A DNA stretch of 64,000 bases from Candidimonas humi (lineage in GTDB: Bacteria > Pseudomonadota > Gammaproteobacteria > Burkholderiales > Burkholderiaceae_B). The notes beneath the pieces are model-generated. The model saw only the letters and a program-made list of their open reading frames with translations. It did no database searches and was not told where the DNA came from. Below, one piece after another: positions 1-7,383 of the stretch (position 1 is the first letter of the stretch; every line of letters begins with the position of its first letter). The DNA lies in contig NZ_JAHTBN010000003.1 of NCBI RefSeq assembly GCF_019166065.1, positions 62,001-126,000 of the forward strand. Reading direction: 5' to 3'. Made by a program: the position numbers and the translations under genes.

Positions 1-631
1 GCAAGAAGCCGATTTCGACTCGGCGCGCCTGCAGGCGGAATTGCGCCGGCGCCATGCGGCGGGCGCCATTGTCACCTTTACCGGATATGTGCGTGACTAC
101 GCGCAGGACGCGTCCACCCGCAGCCTGTTCCTCGAGCACTACCCGGGCATGTGCGAGCGCGAGATCGAGGCTATCTGCGCCGCGGCCGGCGCGCGCTGGC
201 AGGTGCTGGAAAGCCTGGTCGTGCACCGGGTTGGCGAATTGCGCCATAAAGAGCAGATCGTGTTCGTGGCGGTGGCCAGCGCGCATCGCGGCGACGCCTT
301 CCGTGCCTGCGAGTACATTATCGACGCCCTCAAGACCCGCGCCCCTTTCTGGAAACGCGAGAACCTGGCCGACGGCGACAGCTTCTGGGTAAGCCAGCAT
401 CAGGCGGACGCCGACAAGACTGCGCAGTGGGGCGAGGACCCGGCGGCATCCGGGCCCGCGGCGACGCCGGCAGAAGCCGCCGAGGCCGCTGAGGCCGCTG
501 AGGCCGGAGCCGGAGCCGGAGCCGCCAAGCGGCAGGGCATGGCATCCCAGGCCACGGCATCGGCGGTTGCAGGCTCCCGAAGCGGGGCGTCCCGGACCGC
601 AACATCCCCGACCAAGGAAACCTCATCGTGA
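1..631 (+). CDS. moaE: Molybdopterin synthase catalytic subunit MoaE (5' end outside window)
   Basis: Large subunit of molybdopterin synthase. With the MoaD thiocarboxylate it puts the dithiolene sulfurs onto cyclic pyranopterin monophosphate. The frame is open from base 2, so the true start lies upstream of the window. Family motifs are visible: FTGYVRD near the start, and LKTRAPFWKRE carrying the catalytic lysine region. Normal MoaE homology ends around base 400. About 65 further residues follow, rich in Ala, Glu and Gly and encoded partly by a 9-bp repeat (473-525); this tail is unusual and probably disordered. The stop overlaps the moaB start by 4 bp (GTGA), so the two are translationally coupled. 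A moaD gene would be expected just upstream. Confidence 0.93.
   Translation, partial: QEADFDSARLQAELRRRHAAGAIVTFTGYVRDYAQDASTRSLFLEHYPGMCEREIEAICAAAGARWQVLESLVVHRVGELRHKEQIVFVAVASAHRGDAFRACEYIIDALKTRAPFWKRENLADGDSFWVSQHQADADKTAQWGEDPAASGPAATPAEAAEAAEAAEAGAGAGAAKRQGMASQATASAVAGSRSGASRTATSPTKETSS
473..525 (+). repeat. 9-bp/6-bp tandem repeat inside the moaE tail
   Basis: In-frame units GAAGCCGCC, GAGGCCGCT, GAGGCCGCT, GAGGCCGGA run from 473 to 508, followed by 6-bp GGAGCC units to about 523. They encode Glu-Ala-Ala triplets and then Gly-Ala pairs. Both unit lengths are multiples of three, so copy-number change would not shift the frame. Confidence 0.85.
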
Positions 632-1161
632 GCAAAGCATCCGCCGACAAGCCCAGGATCTCGCTGGAGTGCGCGGTTCTTACCATATCCGATACACGCA
701 CGGCCGCCGACGATACCTCCGGCGATTATTTGACGCAGAGCCTGCAGGATGCCGGCCATCATTGCGCGGCGCGTGCGCTGAGTTCAGGAAATCTCTACCA
801 GATCCGCAAGATCCTCAGTGACTGGATCGCCGACCCCGGCATACAGATCGTCATCACCAACGGCGGCACGGGCTACACGCACCAGAAATCCACGGCTGCC
901 GCCATCGTCCCCTTGCTGGACATGCAGATCGCCGGGTTCGGGGAATTGTTCCGCCACCTTTCGTTCCTGGAAATCGGCTCTTCTTCGCTGCAGTCCGATG
1001 CTTTCGCGGGATCGGCCAACAACACGCTGATCTTCTGCGTGCCGGGCTCGACCGGCGCCTGCAAGACCGCCTGGGAGGGCATTATCCGCGAGCAACTGGA
1101 CAGCACGCATCGCCCCTGCAACTTCGGCAGCCACTTCCAGGCGCTGCTGGCCGCGCGATAG
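628..1161 (+). CDS. moaB: MoaB/Mog-family molybdenum cofactor protein
   Basis: 177-residue MoCF-domain protein of the MoaB type, related to Mog, which adenylylates molybdopterin before metal insertion. Visible motifs are the TNGGTG loop near residues 77-82, the downstream Asp/Lys region, and CVPGSTGACKTAW in the C-terminal third, which fits MoaB better than Mog. The GTG start overlaps the moaE stop (GTGA), so it is co-translated with moaE. It precedes moeA, which needs adenylylated molybdopterin. A separate Mog homologue lies at 58351-59001, so the organism carries two members of this family. In E. coli MoaB is dispensable; whether it is redundant here is not known. Confidence 0.93.
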   Translation: MSKASADKPRISLECAVLTISDTRTAADDTSGDYLTQSLQDAGHHCAARALSSGNLYQIRKILSDWIADPGIQIVITNGGTGYTHQKSTAAAIVPLLDMQIAGFGELFRHLSFLEIGSSSLQSDAFAGSANNTLIFCVPGSTGACKTAWEGIIREQLDSTHRPCNFGSHFQALLAAR

Positions 1162-1234
1162 TTCCGCGTGGGCATCCCGGGCCGGTCGGCCCGGCCGCAA
1201 TGCCCTTCGGCCCGCCGGCCGGCACCTGGTGTCC

Positions 1235-1276
1235 GGCTTTCAGCTTTCGGCTTTCAGTTTTCGGCTTTTAGCTTTC
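1235..1276. repeat. Three tandem 14-bp repeats between moaB and moeA
   Basis: Three adjacent copies of a 14-bp pyrimidine-rich unit: GGCTTTCAGCTTTC (1235-1248), GGCTTTCAGTTTTC (1249-1262) and GGCTTTTAGCTTTC (1263-1276). They lie in the 155-bp gap before moeA. No rho-independent terminator shape or clear promoter is visible in the array. Confidence 0.85.
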
Positions 1277-1316
1277 GATCTACGATCTCAACCTCCGTCT
1301 TTTTCATTCATCTCTC

Positions 1317-2522
1317 ATGCTCGACTTCGATACCGCCCAGGCCCGCCTCGCCCAAGCCGGCAAGGCCCCGACCCATACCGAGAAATGCCCGCTGCACCTG
1401 GCCGCGGGGCGCGTCCTGGCGCATGCCGTTACGGCCAGGCTGGATCTGCCTCCGGCCGACAACAGCGCCATGGACGGCTACGCGATCCGCTACGCCGATT
1501 ACCAGCCCGGCCGGCGCCTGCCCATCCAGGAACGCTGCTATGCCGGCCAGCGCCCGCAGCCCCTGCGCGAGGGCCAGGCCACGCGGCTGTTCACCGGCAG
1601 CGTGATGCCCGAGGGCGCCGATACCGTGGTCATGCAGGAAGACTGCACCGAAGCCGACGACATGCTGGAGATCCGCGAGGCGCCGAAGGCGGGGTCGCAC
1701 GTGCGCAAGCGCGGCGAAGACATGCAGCAGGGAGGCACGGTGCTGGAGGCCGGAACCGTGCTCGGGGCGGCGCAGATCGCGGCCCTGGCCGCGCAGGGCG
1801 TGGGCCAGCTCGAGGTGTTTCCGCGCCTGCGCGTGGGCATCCTGACCACCGGCGACGAATTGGTCTTCCCCGGCCGCGAGCTGGCGCCGGCGCAGATCTA
1901 CAACTCCAACGGCCCCATGCTGGCCTCGCTGGTCGATGGGCTGGGCGCGCAGGTGCTGCACGTGCTGCATGCGGTCGATACCGATGTCTCGGTGCGCAAG
2001 GCCTTCAAGATGCTGATCAAGGACTGCGACCTGGTGCTGACGGTAGGCGGCGTGTCGGTCGGCGAGAAAGACCTGGTCAAGCCCGCCATCGAGCAGGCCG
2101 GCGCCACCCTGGACCTGTGGCGGGTATGCATGAAGCCCGGCAAGCCCGTGGCCCTGGCGCACGCACGCAACAAGCCCATCGTCTGCTTGCCCGGCAATCC
2201 GGTGTCGGCCTATACGGTGTTTACCTTGCTGGTCACGCCCCTGATTCGCGCCATGCAGGGGCGCGCGGCGATACTGCCGCCGGTGCGCCAGGCGCGCCTG
2301 CGCAGCGACCGCGTGTTCCGCGAATCGCGCGAGGAATTCCTGCGGGTGCGCGCGCAGGAATCCGAAACCGGCGTGGCCGAAGTCACGCCCTACGGCAACC
2401 AGGGGTCGGGGGTGGTGAGCTCGCTGCCCTGGGCCACGGGTTTCGCCCGGGTGCCGGTCAATACCGATGTGCGCGACGGCGACCTGCTCAGGTATTACGA
2501 CTGCCGGCATTGGCTGGCATAG
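1317..2522 (+). CDS. moeA: Molybdopterin molybdotransferase MoeA
   Basis: Inserts molybdate into adenylylated molybdopterin to give active Mo-molybdopterin. The 401 residues match the usual length of about 400. MoeA landmarks are in order: PADNSAMDGYAIR near residue 50, the MoCF domain with TTGDELVFPG (residues about 178-187), GGVSVGEKDLVKP, and PGNPVSAYTVF near residue 295. The ATG at 1317 follows a pyrimidine-rich leader containing the 14-bp repeats and has no strong ribosome-binding site. It follows moaB on the same strand after 155 bp, so it may have its own promoter. The next gene is convergent. Confidence 0.95.
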   Translation: MLDFDTAQARLAQAGKAPTHTEKCPLHLAAGRVLAHAVTARLDLPPADNSAMDGYAIRYADYQPGRRLPIQERCYAGQRPQPLREGQATRLFTGSVMPEGADTVVMQEDCTEADDMLEIREAPKAGSHVRKRGEDMQQGGTVLEAGTVLGAAQIAALAAQGVGQLEVFPRLRVGILTTGDELVFPGRELAPAQIYNSNGPMLASLVDGLGAQVLHVLHAVDTDVSVRKAFKMLIKDCDLVLTVGGVSVGEKDLVKPAIEQAGATLDLWRVCMKPGKPVALAHARNKPIVCLPGNPVSAYTVFTLLVTPLIRAMQGRAAILPPVRQARLRSDRVFRESREEFLRVRAQESETGVAEVTPYGNQGSGVVSSLPWATGFARVPVNTDVRDGDLLRYYDCRHWLA

Positions 2523-2621
2523 CGGCGTAGCGGCTTAAACGGGAGCATCCCCCAGGCGCAGGGGCGGGCCTGTATGCGGCTCCGCCCGGCGTGCTGTCCA
2601 GACGCGCCGCGCCGGCTTTGC

Positions 2622-2643
2622 GCGTAGGCGTCTATGCCTACGC
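2622..2643. terminator. Hairpin between convergent moeA and the EamA transporter
   Basis: Perfect 8-bp inverted repeat GCGTAGGC/GCCTACGC with a 6-nt loop, between two convergent genes. There is no clear T-tract on either strand, so it is only a candidate bidirectional or rho-assisted terminator. Confidence 0.4.
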
Positions 2644-2675
2644 ATGGCGCACGGTAGTGTGCGTGCCGCCTGTCT

Positions 2676-3530
2676 CTACATGTGCTGCATCAGTATCACG
2701 ATGGCCGCGATCGCCAGCACGATGCCCAGCACGTTCATCCAGGACAGTTTTTCCTTGAAAAACCCCGCGCCCACCACCGCGCCCAGCGAGATCACGCCTA
2801 TGTTCATGGCGGAAAACACCAGCGTGGGGTTGTGCGGATAGACCTGGTGGGCGCGTATATAAAAATAGATATTGCTGAAATTCAGCAGCCCCAGCACCAG
2901 CCCCGCCGTCACATTGCGCATGCTCCAGGCGCAGCGGCGCAGCGCCAGGTACAGGATCATCAGCAGCGCCGCCAGCGCGAAGGCGCTGAACAGGCTGCTG
3001 GCGAAATCGGCGCCGCTCTTGGCCAGTTGCTTGAACAGGACGTCGATGCAGCCATAGCCCGCCCATACGCACAGCAGCAGCGCCGCCGATTTTCCCAGCT
3101 CGCCCGAGGCGGCGGCCTGGCGGCGCGGGCGCAGCAGCAGGCACGCCAGCGCGACCAGGGCCACGGCGATGCCGGCCAGCTTGCCTGTCGATGCGGCTTC
3201 GCCGAAGATCAGGAACGAGGCCGCCAGCGGGATCAGCAGCGACAAGCGCTGCGCCGCATCGCTGAGCACGATGCCGGCATGCCGCACCGCGGCCGCCATG
3301 GCCAGGAAGATGCCGGGCAGCAGCACGCCCAGCACCGCCAGTATCCACCACGGCGTGTCGGGCCGCAGCAGCGAGGCCGGGTCCGGCCGCAGCACCGCCA
3401 GGCACAGCGCCGCGGCGAGCAAATAGTTGACGGCGATCGCCTGGTCTATTTCGATTCGTTGCTGTCTTGCGATCTTCAGCAGGATCGATACGGCCACGCT
3501 GCAACTGACGCTGACTATCAGGGTATACAT
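2676..3530 (-). CDS. EamA/DMT-family inner-membrane transporter
   Basis: 284-residue, very hydrophobic protein with about ten predicted membrane helices and the two-repeat architecture of drug/metabolite transporter (EamA) proteins. It begins MYTLIVSVSCSVAVS and ends in short polar residues after a last helix. The substrate cannot be told; relatives include amino-acid and metabolite exporters. It lies 125 bp downstream of bioB on the same strand, with a 14-bp triplet repeat (3571-3612) in the gap, so co-transcription with bioB is possible but not shown. The downstream neighbour moeA is convergent. Confidence 0.8.
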   Translation of the reverse strand: MYTLIVSVSCSVAVSILLKIARQQRIEIDQAIAVNYLLAAALCLAVLRPDPASLLRPDTPWWILAVLGVLLPGIFLAMAAAVRHAGIVLSDAAQRLSLLIPLAASFLIFGEAASTGKLAGIAVALVALACLLLRPRRQAAASGELGKSAALLLCVWAGYGCIDVLFKQLAKSGADFASSLFSAFALAALLMILYLALRRCAWSMRNVTAGLVLGLLNFSNIYFYIRAHQVYPHNPTLVFSAMNIGVISLGAVVGAGFFKEKLSWMNVLGIVLAIAAIVILMQHM

Positions 3531-3570
3531 GACGGTGTGGGCGGATAGTGTCGAAAGAATGAGGAAGGGC

Positions 3571-3612
3571 GGTAAAACAGAGTAGCTAAAACAAGGCAGC
3601 TAAAACAGGGCG
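3571..3612. repeat. Three tandem 14-bp repeats upstream of the EamA gene
   Basis: Three adjacent 14-bp units: GGTAAAACAGAGTA, GCTAAAACAAGGCA and GCTAAAACAGGGCG. They sit between the bioB stop and the start of the EamA transporter gene (both minus strand), so they are in the leader of that gene. The unit length and copy number equal those of the unrelated array at 1235-1276. Confidence 0.8.
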
Positions 3613-3655
3613 CGCAGCAGTGATTCGATTCCGGATGGCCGCGCGGCGGCAAGCC

Positions 3656-4705
3656 TCAGTCCGGGGCCGCCGCTGCCGCGCCGGCCGGATGCAGCCCCAG
3701 GCGCCGCAACAGCGTCCGGTCCCGATCTTCGCCGGGATTGGCCGTGGTCAGCAACTTGTCGCCGTAGAAAATCGAGCTGGCTCCGGCCATGAAGCACAGG
3801 ATCTGGGTCGATTCGTCCAGGTCCTCGCGCCCGGCGGACAGGCGCACCACGGCAGCCGGCATGGTAATACGGGCCACGGCTATGGTGCGCACGAACTCCA
3901 GAGGGTCCAGGTCCGGCGCATCATGCAGCGGGGTGCCCGGCACCTTGACGAGCCGGTTGATCGGCACCGATTCGGGCGGCGGGTCCAGGCGGGCGAGCTG
4001 GGCGATCAGGCCCGCGCGCTCGGTGCGCGACTCGCCCATGCCCACGATGCCGCCACAGCACACTTTCAGCCCGGCGTCGCGGACGCGTTCCAGCGTATCC
4101 AGCCTGTCCTGGAAGCTGCGCGTGCTGATGATCTTTCCGTAGAACTCCGGCGCCGTGTCCAGGTTGTGGTTGTAGTAGTCCAGCCCCGCTGCCTTCAGCG
4201 TGTCGGCCTGCCCGGGCTTGAGCATGCCGAGCGTCACGCAGGTTTCCATGCCCAGTGCTTTCACCCCGGCCACCATTTCGGCCATGGTGTCGATCTGGCG
4301 TGCCGTGGGCGAACGCCAGGCCGCGCCCATGCAAAAGCGTTGCGCGCCGGCGGCGCGGGCCTGGCGGGCAGCGTCCAGCACTTCCTGCAGCGGCATCGTC
4401 GCCTGTGCCTGCACGGGGGTTTCGTAGCGGGCCGATTGCGGGCAATAGGCGCAGTCTTCGGGACAGCCGCCCGTCTTGACCGACAGCAGGGTCGACAGTT
4501 GTATCCGGGCCGGATCATGGTGCGCGCGATGGACTTGTTGTGCGCGATGCAGCAAGTCCAATAGCGGCAATTCATATAGCGCCAGGATTGCGTCGATCGT
4601 CCATTGCGTGGGGGCGGCCGCGTCGCCGGGGGCGTGTGGGCGCTGCGCTTCAGGCATATCGGTGCGAGCGGGGCCGGAAGCTGCGGTGTCGGTCTGTAGA
4701 GGCAT
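3656..4705 (-). CDS. bioB: Biotin synthase BioB
   Basis: Radical-SAM enzyme that inserts sulfur into dethiobiotin to make biotin. From the chosen ATG at 4705 the protein has 349 residues. The SAM [4Fe-4S] cluster motif CPEDCAYC is at residues 81-88 (Cys81, Cys85, Cys88), preceded by [10 protein letters not shown]. Further family blocks include YNHNLDT and [11 protein letters not shown]. The frame is open to 4783, but the extra N-terminal 26 residues are not expected; an internal ATG at 4657 is another possible start. No other bio genes are in the window. The EamA transporter gene follows on the same strand. Confidence 0.95.
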   Translation of the reverse strand: MPLQTDTAASGPARTDMPEAQRPHAPGDAAAPTQWTIDAILALYELPLLDLLHRAQQVHRAHHDPARIQLSTLLSVKTGGCPEDCAYCPQSARYETPVQAQATMPLQEVLDAARQARAAGAQRFCMGAAWRSPTARQIDTMAEMVAGVKALGMETCVTLGMLKPGQADTLKAAGLDYYNHNLDTAPEFYGKIISTRSFQDRLDTLERVRDAGLKVCCGGIVGMGESRTERAGLIAQLARLDPPPESVPINRLVKVPGTPLHDAPDLDPLEFVRTIAVARITMPAAVVRLSAGREDLDESTQILCFMAGASSIFYGDKLLTTANPGEDRDRTLLRRLGLHPAGAAAAAPD

Positions 4706-5044
4706 GGCGGATGGGGACAAGAAGGATGCCAGCGATGGTAGAGGACTGCCCGTATACGGGGCAATAGCAAAAGCTGGCGGCAAGATGGCTGAAATAGACG
4801 GATTCTGGTCGATGATGGCTGCTATTTGCGTTCATTTTTTTTGAACTGGGTCGCTGGAGGCCGGGATAGGAGGCTGCTGGCAAATGGTGTCAAAATGCAA
4901 CGGCAATGCCATTGCTGCCAGGCTCGTGTTCGGAGTTTCAGCCTGGGCCTGGTTCGATGGCAGCCAGGCCCGGCCTGCGTTGCACGCAGCGGCTGGCCTG
5001 GGAGTGCGCGTCGCGCCTGGCGGGAATCCTACGGAACGGCTATC

Positions 5045-5069
5045 ATCAATTAATTGATACTTAAAGTAT
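5045..5069. promoter_or_regulatory. Two adjacent AT-rich palindromes before the thioesterase gene
   Basis: ATCAATTAATTGAT (5045-5058) is a perfect 14-bp palindrome. It runs directly into ATACTTAAAGTAT (5057-5069), a perfect palindrome with one central base. They end a few bases before the AAAGGAGG ribosome-binding site (5073-5080). In such GC-rich DNA this looks like an operator, and the shape resembles MarR-type sites. No marR gene is adjacent, so the regulator is unknown. Confidence 0.55.
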
Positions 5070-5090
5070 TTGAAAGGAGGCCGGCCCATC

Positions 5091-5492
5091 ATGCGGTTCG
5101 AGCGCGAATTGACCATAGAGTGGGGCGACTGCGACGAGGCCGGCATCGTCTTTTATCCGAACTATTTCTATTGGTTCGACTGCACCTTCCAGGCCATGCT
5201 GCGCAGCAAAGGCCTGAGCCAGCGCGAAGTGCGGTCGCGTTATGGCGCGGTGACGCCGCTGGTCGATGTGGGCGCGGTCTTTCGTTCGCCGGTGAGCTAC
5301 GACGATGTCGTCACCATACAGGCCGAATTGCAGGAATGGGCCGAAAGGCGCATGCGCATTGCTTATACGGTGCGCTGCGGGAACCGGCTGGTGGCTACCG
5401 GCCACGAACTGCGCGCCTGGGCCGTGCCGCGAGCAGAGGGCGGTTTGAAAGGGGCCGTGATTCCCGAGGATTTCAAGCGCTTGTTTGCCTGA
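5091..5492 (+). CDS. Hotdog-fold acyl-CoA thioesterase (4HBT/YbgC type)
   Basis: 133-residue hotdog-fold protein. The N-terminal motif GDCDEAGIVFYPNYFYWFD (residues about 13-31) is the active-site signature of the 4-hydroxybenzoyl-CoA thioesterase/YbgC group, with the catalytic Asp in GDCD. It should hydrolyse an acyl- or aroyl-CoA thioester; the substrate is not known. The ATG at 5091 is chosen because a strong AAAGGAGG lies 10 bp upstream; a TTG codon at 5070 precedes that site and is rejected. Adjacent AT-rich palindromes (5045-5069) suggest control by a repressor. The GST gene follows 140 bp later on the same strand, with a hairpin between. Confidence 0.88.
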   Translation: MRFERELTIEWGDCDEAGIVFYPNYFYWFDCTFQAMLRSKGLSQREVRSRYGAVTPLVDVGAVFRSPVSYDDVVTIQAELQEWAERRMRIAYTVRCGNRLVATGHELRAWAVPRAEGGLKGAVIPEDFKRLFA

Positions 5493-5553
5493 ATCGAGGC
5501 ATCGGCCGCGACCGCATACAATCGGTCATGGGCTAGTCCTGTCCGACCTGTGG

Positions 5554-5582
5554 GCCGGGCAAGCCTTGCAAGGCCGCCCGGC
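5554..5582 (+). terminator. Nested hairpin downstream of the thioesterase gene
   Basis: An outer stem GCCGGGC/GCCCGGC encloses an inner stem GCCTT/AAGGC. It lies about 60 bp after the thioesterase stop and about 50 bp before the GST start. There is no T-tract, so termination may be partial or rho-dependent. Confidence 0.45.
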
Positions 5583-5632
5583 AGCGCTGGCTGCTTCAGA
5601 CGCCGTTTCCTCAATTTGATTCAGGACATGCA

Positions 5633-6241
5633 ATGAAGATCTATTTTTCTCCGTCTTCCCCTTTTGTGCGCAAATGCATGGTCGTCGCTCACGAGCTGGG
5701 GCTGGAGTCTCGTATCGAGAAGTTGCCCGCTGCGGCCGGGCCGGTCGCTCGCGACCGTAATATCGTTTCGTCCAATCCCCTGGGACAGGTTCCCACGCTC
5801 TTTACCGACGAGGGCCAGGTCTTGTACGACAGCCGTGTGGTGTGCGAATACCTGAATGAACTGGGCGGCGGCGACCTCATCCCCGGCGAAGGCTCGTCGC
5901 GGTGGCTGGTATTGACGGAACAATCGCTGGCCGACGGCATGCTCGATGCCGCGCTGCTGTCGCGCTACGAAAAAGCGCTGCGCCCCGCGGAGTTTCGCTG
6001 GAATGAGTGGGTAGGCGGCCAGATGGACAAGATCAAGTGCGGCCTGGACCACTTCGAGGCCGGCATGGCCGGCGCCCGCGCGCAGGCCATAGACATCGGC
6101 ACCCTGACGCTGGCCTGCGCCCTGGGCTATCTGGACTTCCGTTTTGCCGATTATGGCTGGCGCGAAGGCCGTCCGGTGCTTACGGCCTGGTTCAAGGAAA
6201 TGAGCGAACGCCCGTCCATCAAGGCTACGGTTCCCGCATAA
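5633..6241 (+). CDS. Glutathione S-transferase family protein
   Basis: 202-residue cytosolic GST-like protein. The N-terminal thioredoxin-like domain (about 1-80) contains FSPSSPFVRKCMVVAHELGL with the usual Ser/Cys active-site position, the cis-proline motif GQVPTL near residue 52, and the glutathione-contacting DSRVVCEYL. An all-helical C-terminal domain follows. The start is supported by the preceding TCAGGACATGCA. The N-terminus does not look like the MaiA/NagL group (maleylpyruvate or maleylacetoacetate isomerase), so it should not be assumed to serve the gentisate operon 1.1 kb downstream. The nitroreductase gene follows after 68 bp. Confidence 0.88.
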   Translation: MKIYFSPSSPFVRKCMVVAHELGLESRIEKLPAAAGPVARDRNIVSSNPLGQVPTLFTDEGQVLYDSRVVCEYLNELGGGDLIPGEGSSRWLVLTEQSLADGMLDAALLSRYEKALRPAEFRWNEWVGGQMDKIKCGLDHFEAGMAGARAQAIDIGTLTLACALGYLDFRFADYGWREGRPVLTAWFKEMSERPSIKATVPA

Positions 6242-6309
6242 CTGCGGCGCCCGGCCCAGCCGCCCGCCGCGCATCCGGCGGGCTTTCCGTGCAACGGAAT
6301 GACCGCAGC

Positions 6310-7020
6310 ATGAATTCCCAGAGCACCGATATGTCCGATATCCCAGATACCGCCGAGGCCGTCGTGCAGGCCATCACCTCGCGCAGGAGCGTGCGGGGTT
6401 TCTTGCCCCGTCATGTGGACGCGCAGCTATTGCGCCGCATTCTTGCCATTGCCGCCGCCGCGCCCAGCGGCAGCAATATCCAGCCCTGGAAGGTGCATGT
6501 CGCGACGGGTTCGATGCGCGACGAGCTTTCCGCCGCGCTGCATGCGGCCCACGAAAGCGGCGTGGCCACTGCACGGGAATACGAATACTACCCCATGGCC
6601 TGGCGCAGCCCCTACATCGAACGGCGCCGCGCATGCGGCTGGGGGCTGTACGGCGCGCTGGGCATCAAGAAAGGGGAACGCGAGGCGACGGCGCGCCAGC
6701 ATGGGCGCAACTACCTGTTCTTCGATGCGCCAGTCGTGCTCATCTTCACCATCGACAACGATTTGCAGAAAGGAAGCTGGCTCGACTACGGCATGTTCCT
6801 GGAGAACATCATGGTCGCCGCGCGCGGCTTCGGCCTGCATACCTGCCCGCAGGCCGCCCTGGCCAATTACCCCGACATCGTCAAGCGCTTGCTCGGCATC
6901 GATGCCAAGCAGACCCTGGTATGCGGCATGGCGATAGGCTACGAAGATCCCACCTGCGCCGCCAACCAGTTCCGCACCACCCGCATCGATCTGGACGAAT
7001 TCGTGACTTTCCACGAGTAG
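6310..7020 (+). CDS. Nitroreductase-family FMN oxidoreductase
   Basis: 236-residue nitroreductase-fold protein that should bind FMN and reduce a nitro, quinone or related substrate with NAD(P)H. FMN-binding blocks are visible: SRRSVRGF near residue 25, AAPSGSNIQPWKVHV near residues 52-66, and the C-terminal GMAIGYED region. The ATG at 6310 is chosen because the region further upstream overlaps the GST gene in another frame; a second ATG at 6331 is possible. It follows the GST gene closely, so both may share a transcript. The physiological substrate cannot be inferred. Confidence 0.88.
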   Translation: MNSQSTDMSDIPDTAEAVVQAITSRRSVRGFLPRHVDAQLLRRILAIAAAAPSGSNIQPWKVHVATGSMRDELSAALHAAHESGVATAREYEYYPMAWRSPYIERRRACGWGLYGALGIKKGEREATARQHGRNYLFFDAPVVLIFTIDNDLQKGSWLDYGMFLENIMVAARGFGLHTCPQAALANYPDIVKRLLGIDAKQTLVCGMAIGYEDPTCAANQFRTTRIDLDEFVTFHE

Positions 7021-7232
7021 GCGTTCAAGGCCGGCTGTCGCCGGCGGTTCGGTTGCGCAAACATGGCGCGCCCGAACGTCCTGTCGCTTCGTAATTCGAC
7101 ACCGCCGCTTGGGATGCGGGGCTGGCCTTTCCCATGCGCTGGCGCGTGATTTCCGAGAATTAGCACCCACATAGTCAGGGCTCCCATCTCTGCCGCACAC
7201 GGCATCGAAGTTGCCCGCGGCGATATTCACAC

Positions 7233-7260
7233 TTGATTCCAGGCCGGACATCGGTATAAG
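7233..7260 (+). promoter_or_regulatory. Candidate sigma-70 promoter of the aromatic operon
   Basis: TTGATT (7233-7238) and TATAAG (7255-7260) are separated by 16 bp. The expected transcription start would fall near 7267, inside the first TGGTnnnACCA operator, a layout fit for repression. The rest of the gap, 7021-7232, holds nothing recognisable. Confidence 0.6.
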
Positions 7261-7261
7261 A

Positions 7262-7300
7262 TGGTCAGACCAAGTTGGTAGGACCATATTGGTCTGACCA
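7262..7300. promoter_or_regulatory. Three GntR/FadR-type operators, 14 bp apart
   Basis: TGGTCAGACCA (7262-7272), TGGTAGGACCA (7276-7286) and TGGTCTGACCA (7290-7300) each match the FadR-subfamily half-site pattern TGGT-N3-ACCA. Centres are at 7267, 7281 and 7295, so spacing is exactly 14 bp. The first and third sites, read with their flanking A/T base, also form a 12-bp inverted repeat of each other. They lie just downstream of the candidate -10 box and about 84 bp before the monooxygenase start. The obvious binder is the FCD-type GntR protein encoded at the end of the same operon (12118-12906). Confidence 0.8.
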
Positions 7301-7383
7301 GTTTGGAATGCACAGGCCTGGAAAGCACAGGGTGCGGCACGGTTCTCCCGCACGGAGGCCCTGGATATCGGAAAAGGAAAGTT

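Noticed and set aside
5633-6241. GST as the maleylpyruvate isomerase of the gentisate operon
   Set aside because: Its N-terminus does not match the MaiA/NagL type, and it lies outside the operon before a separate promoter and operators.
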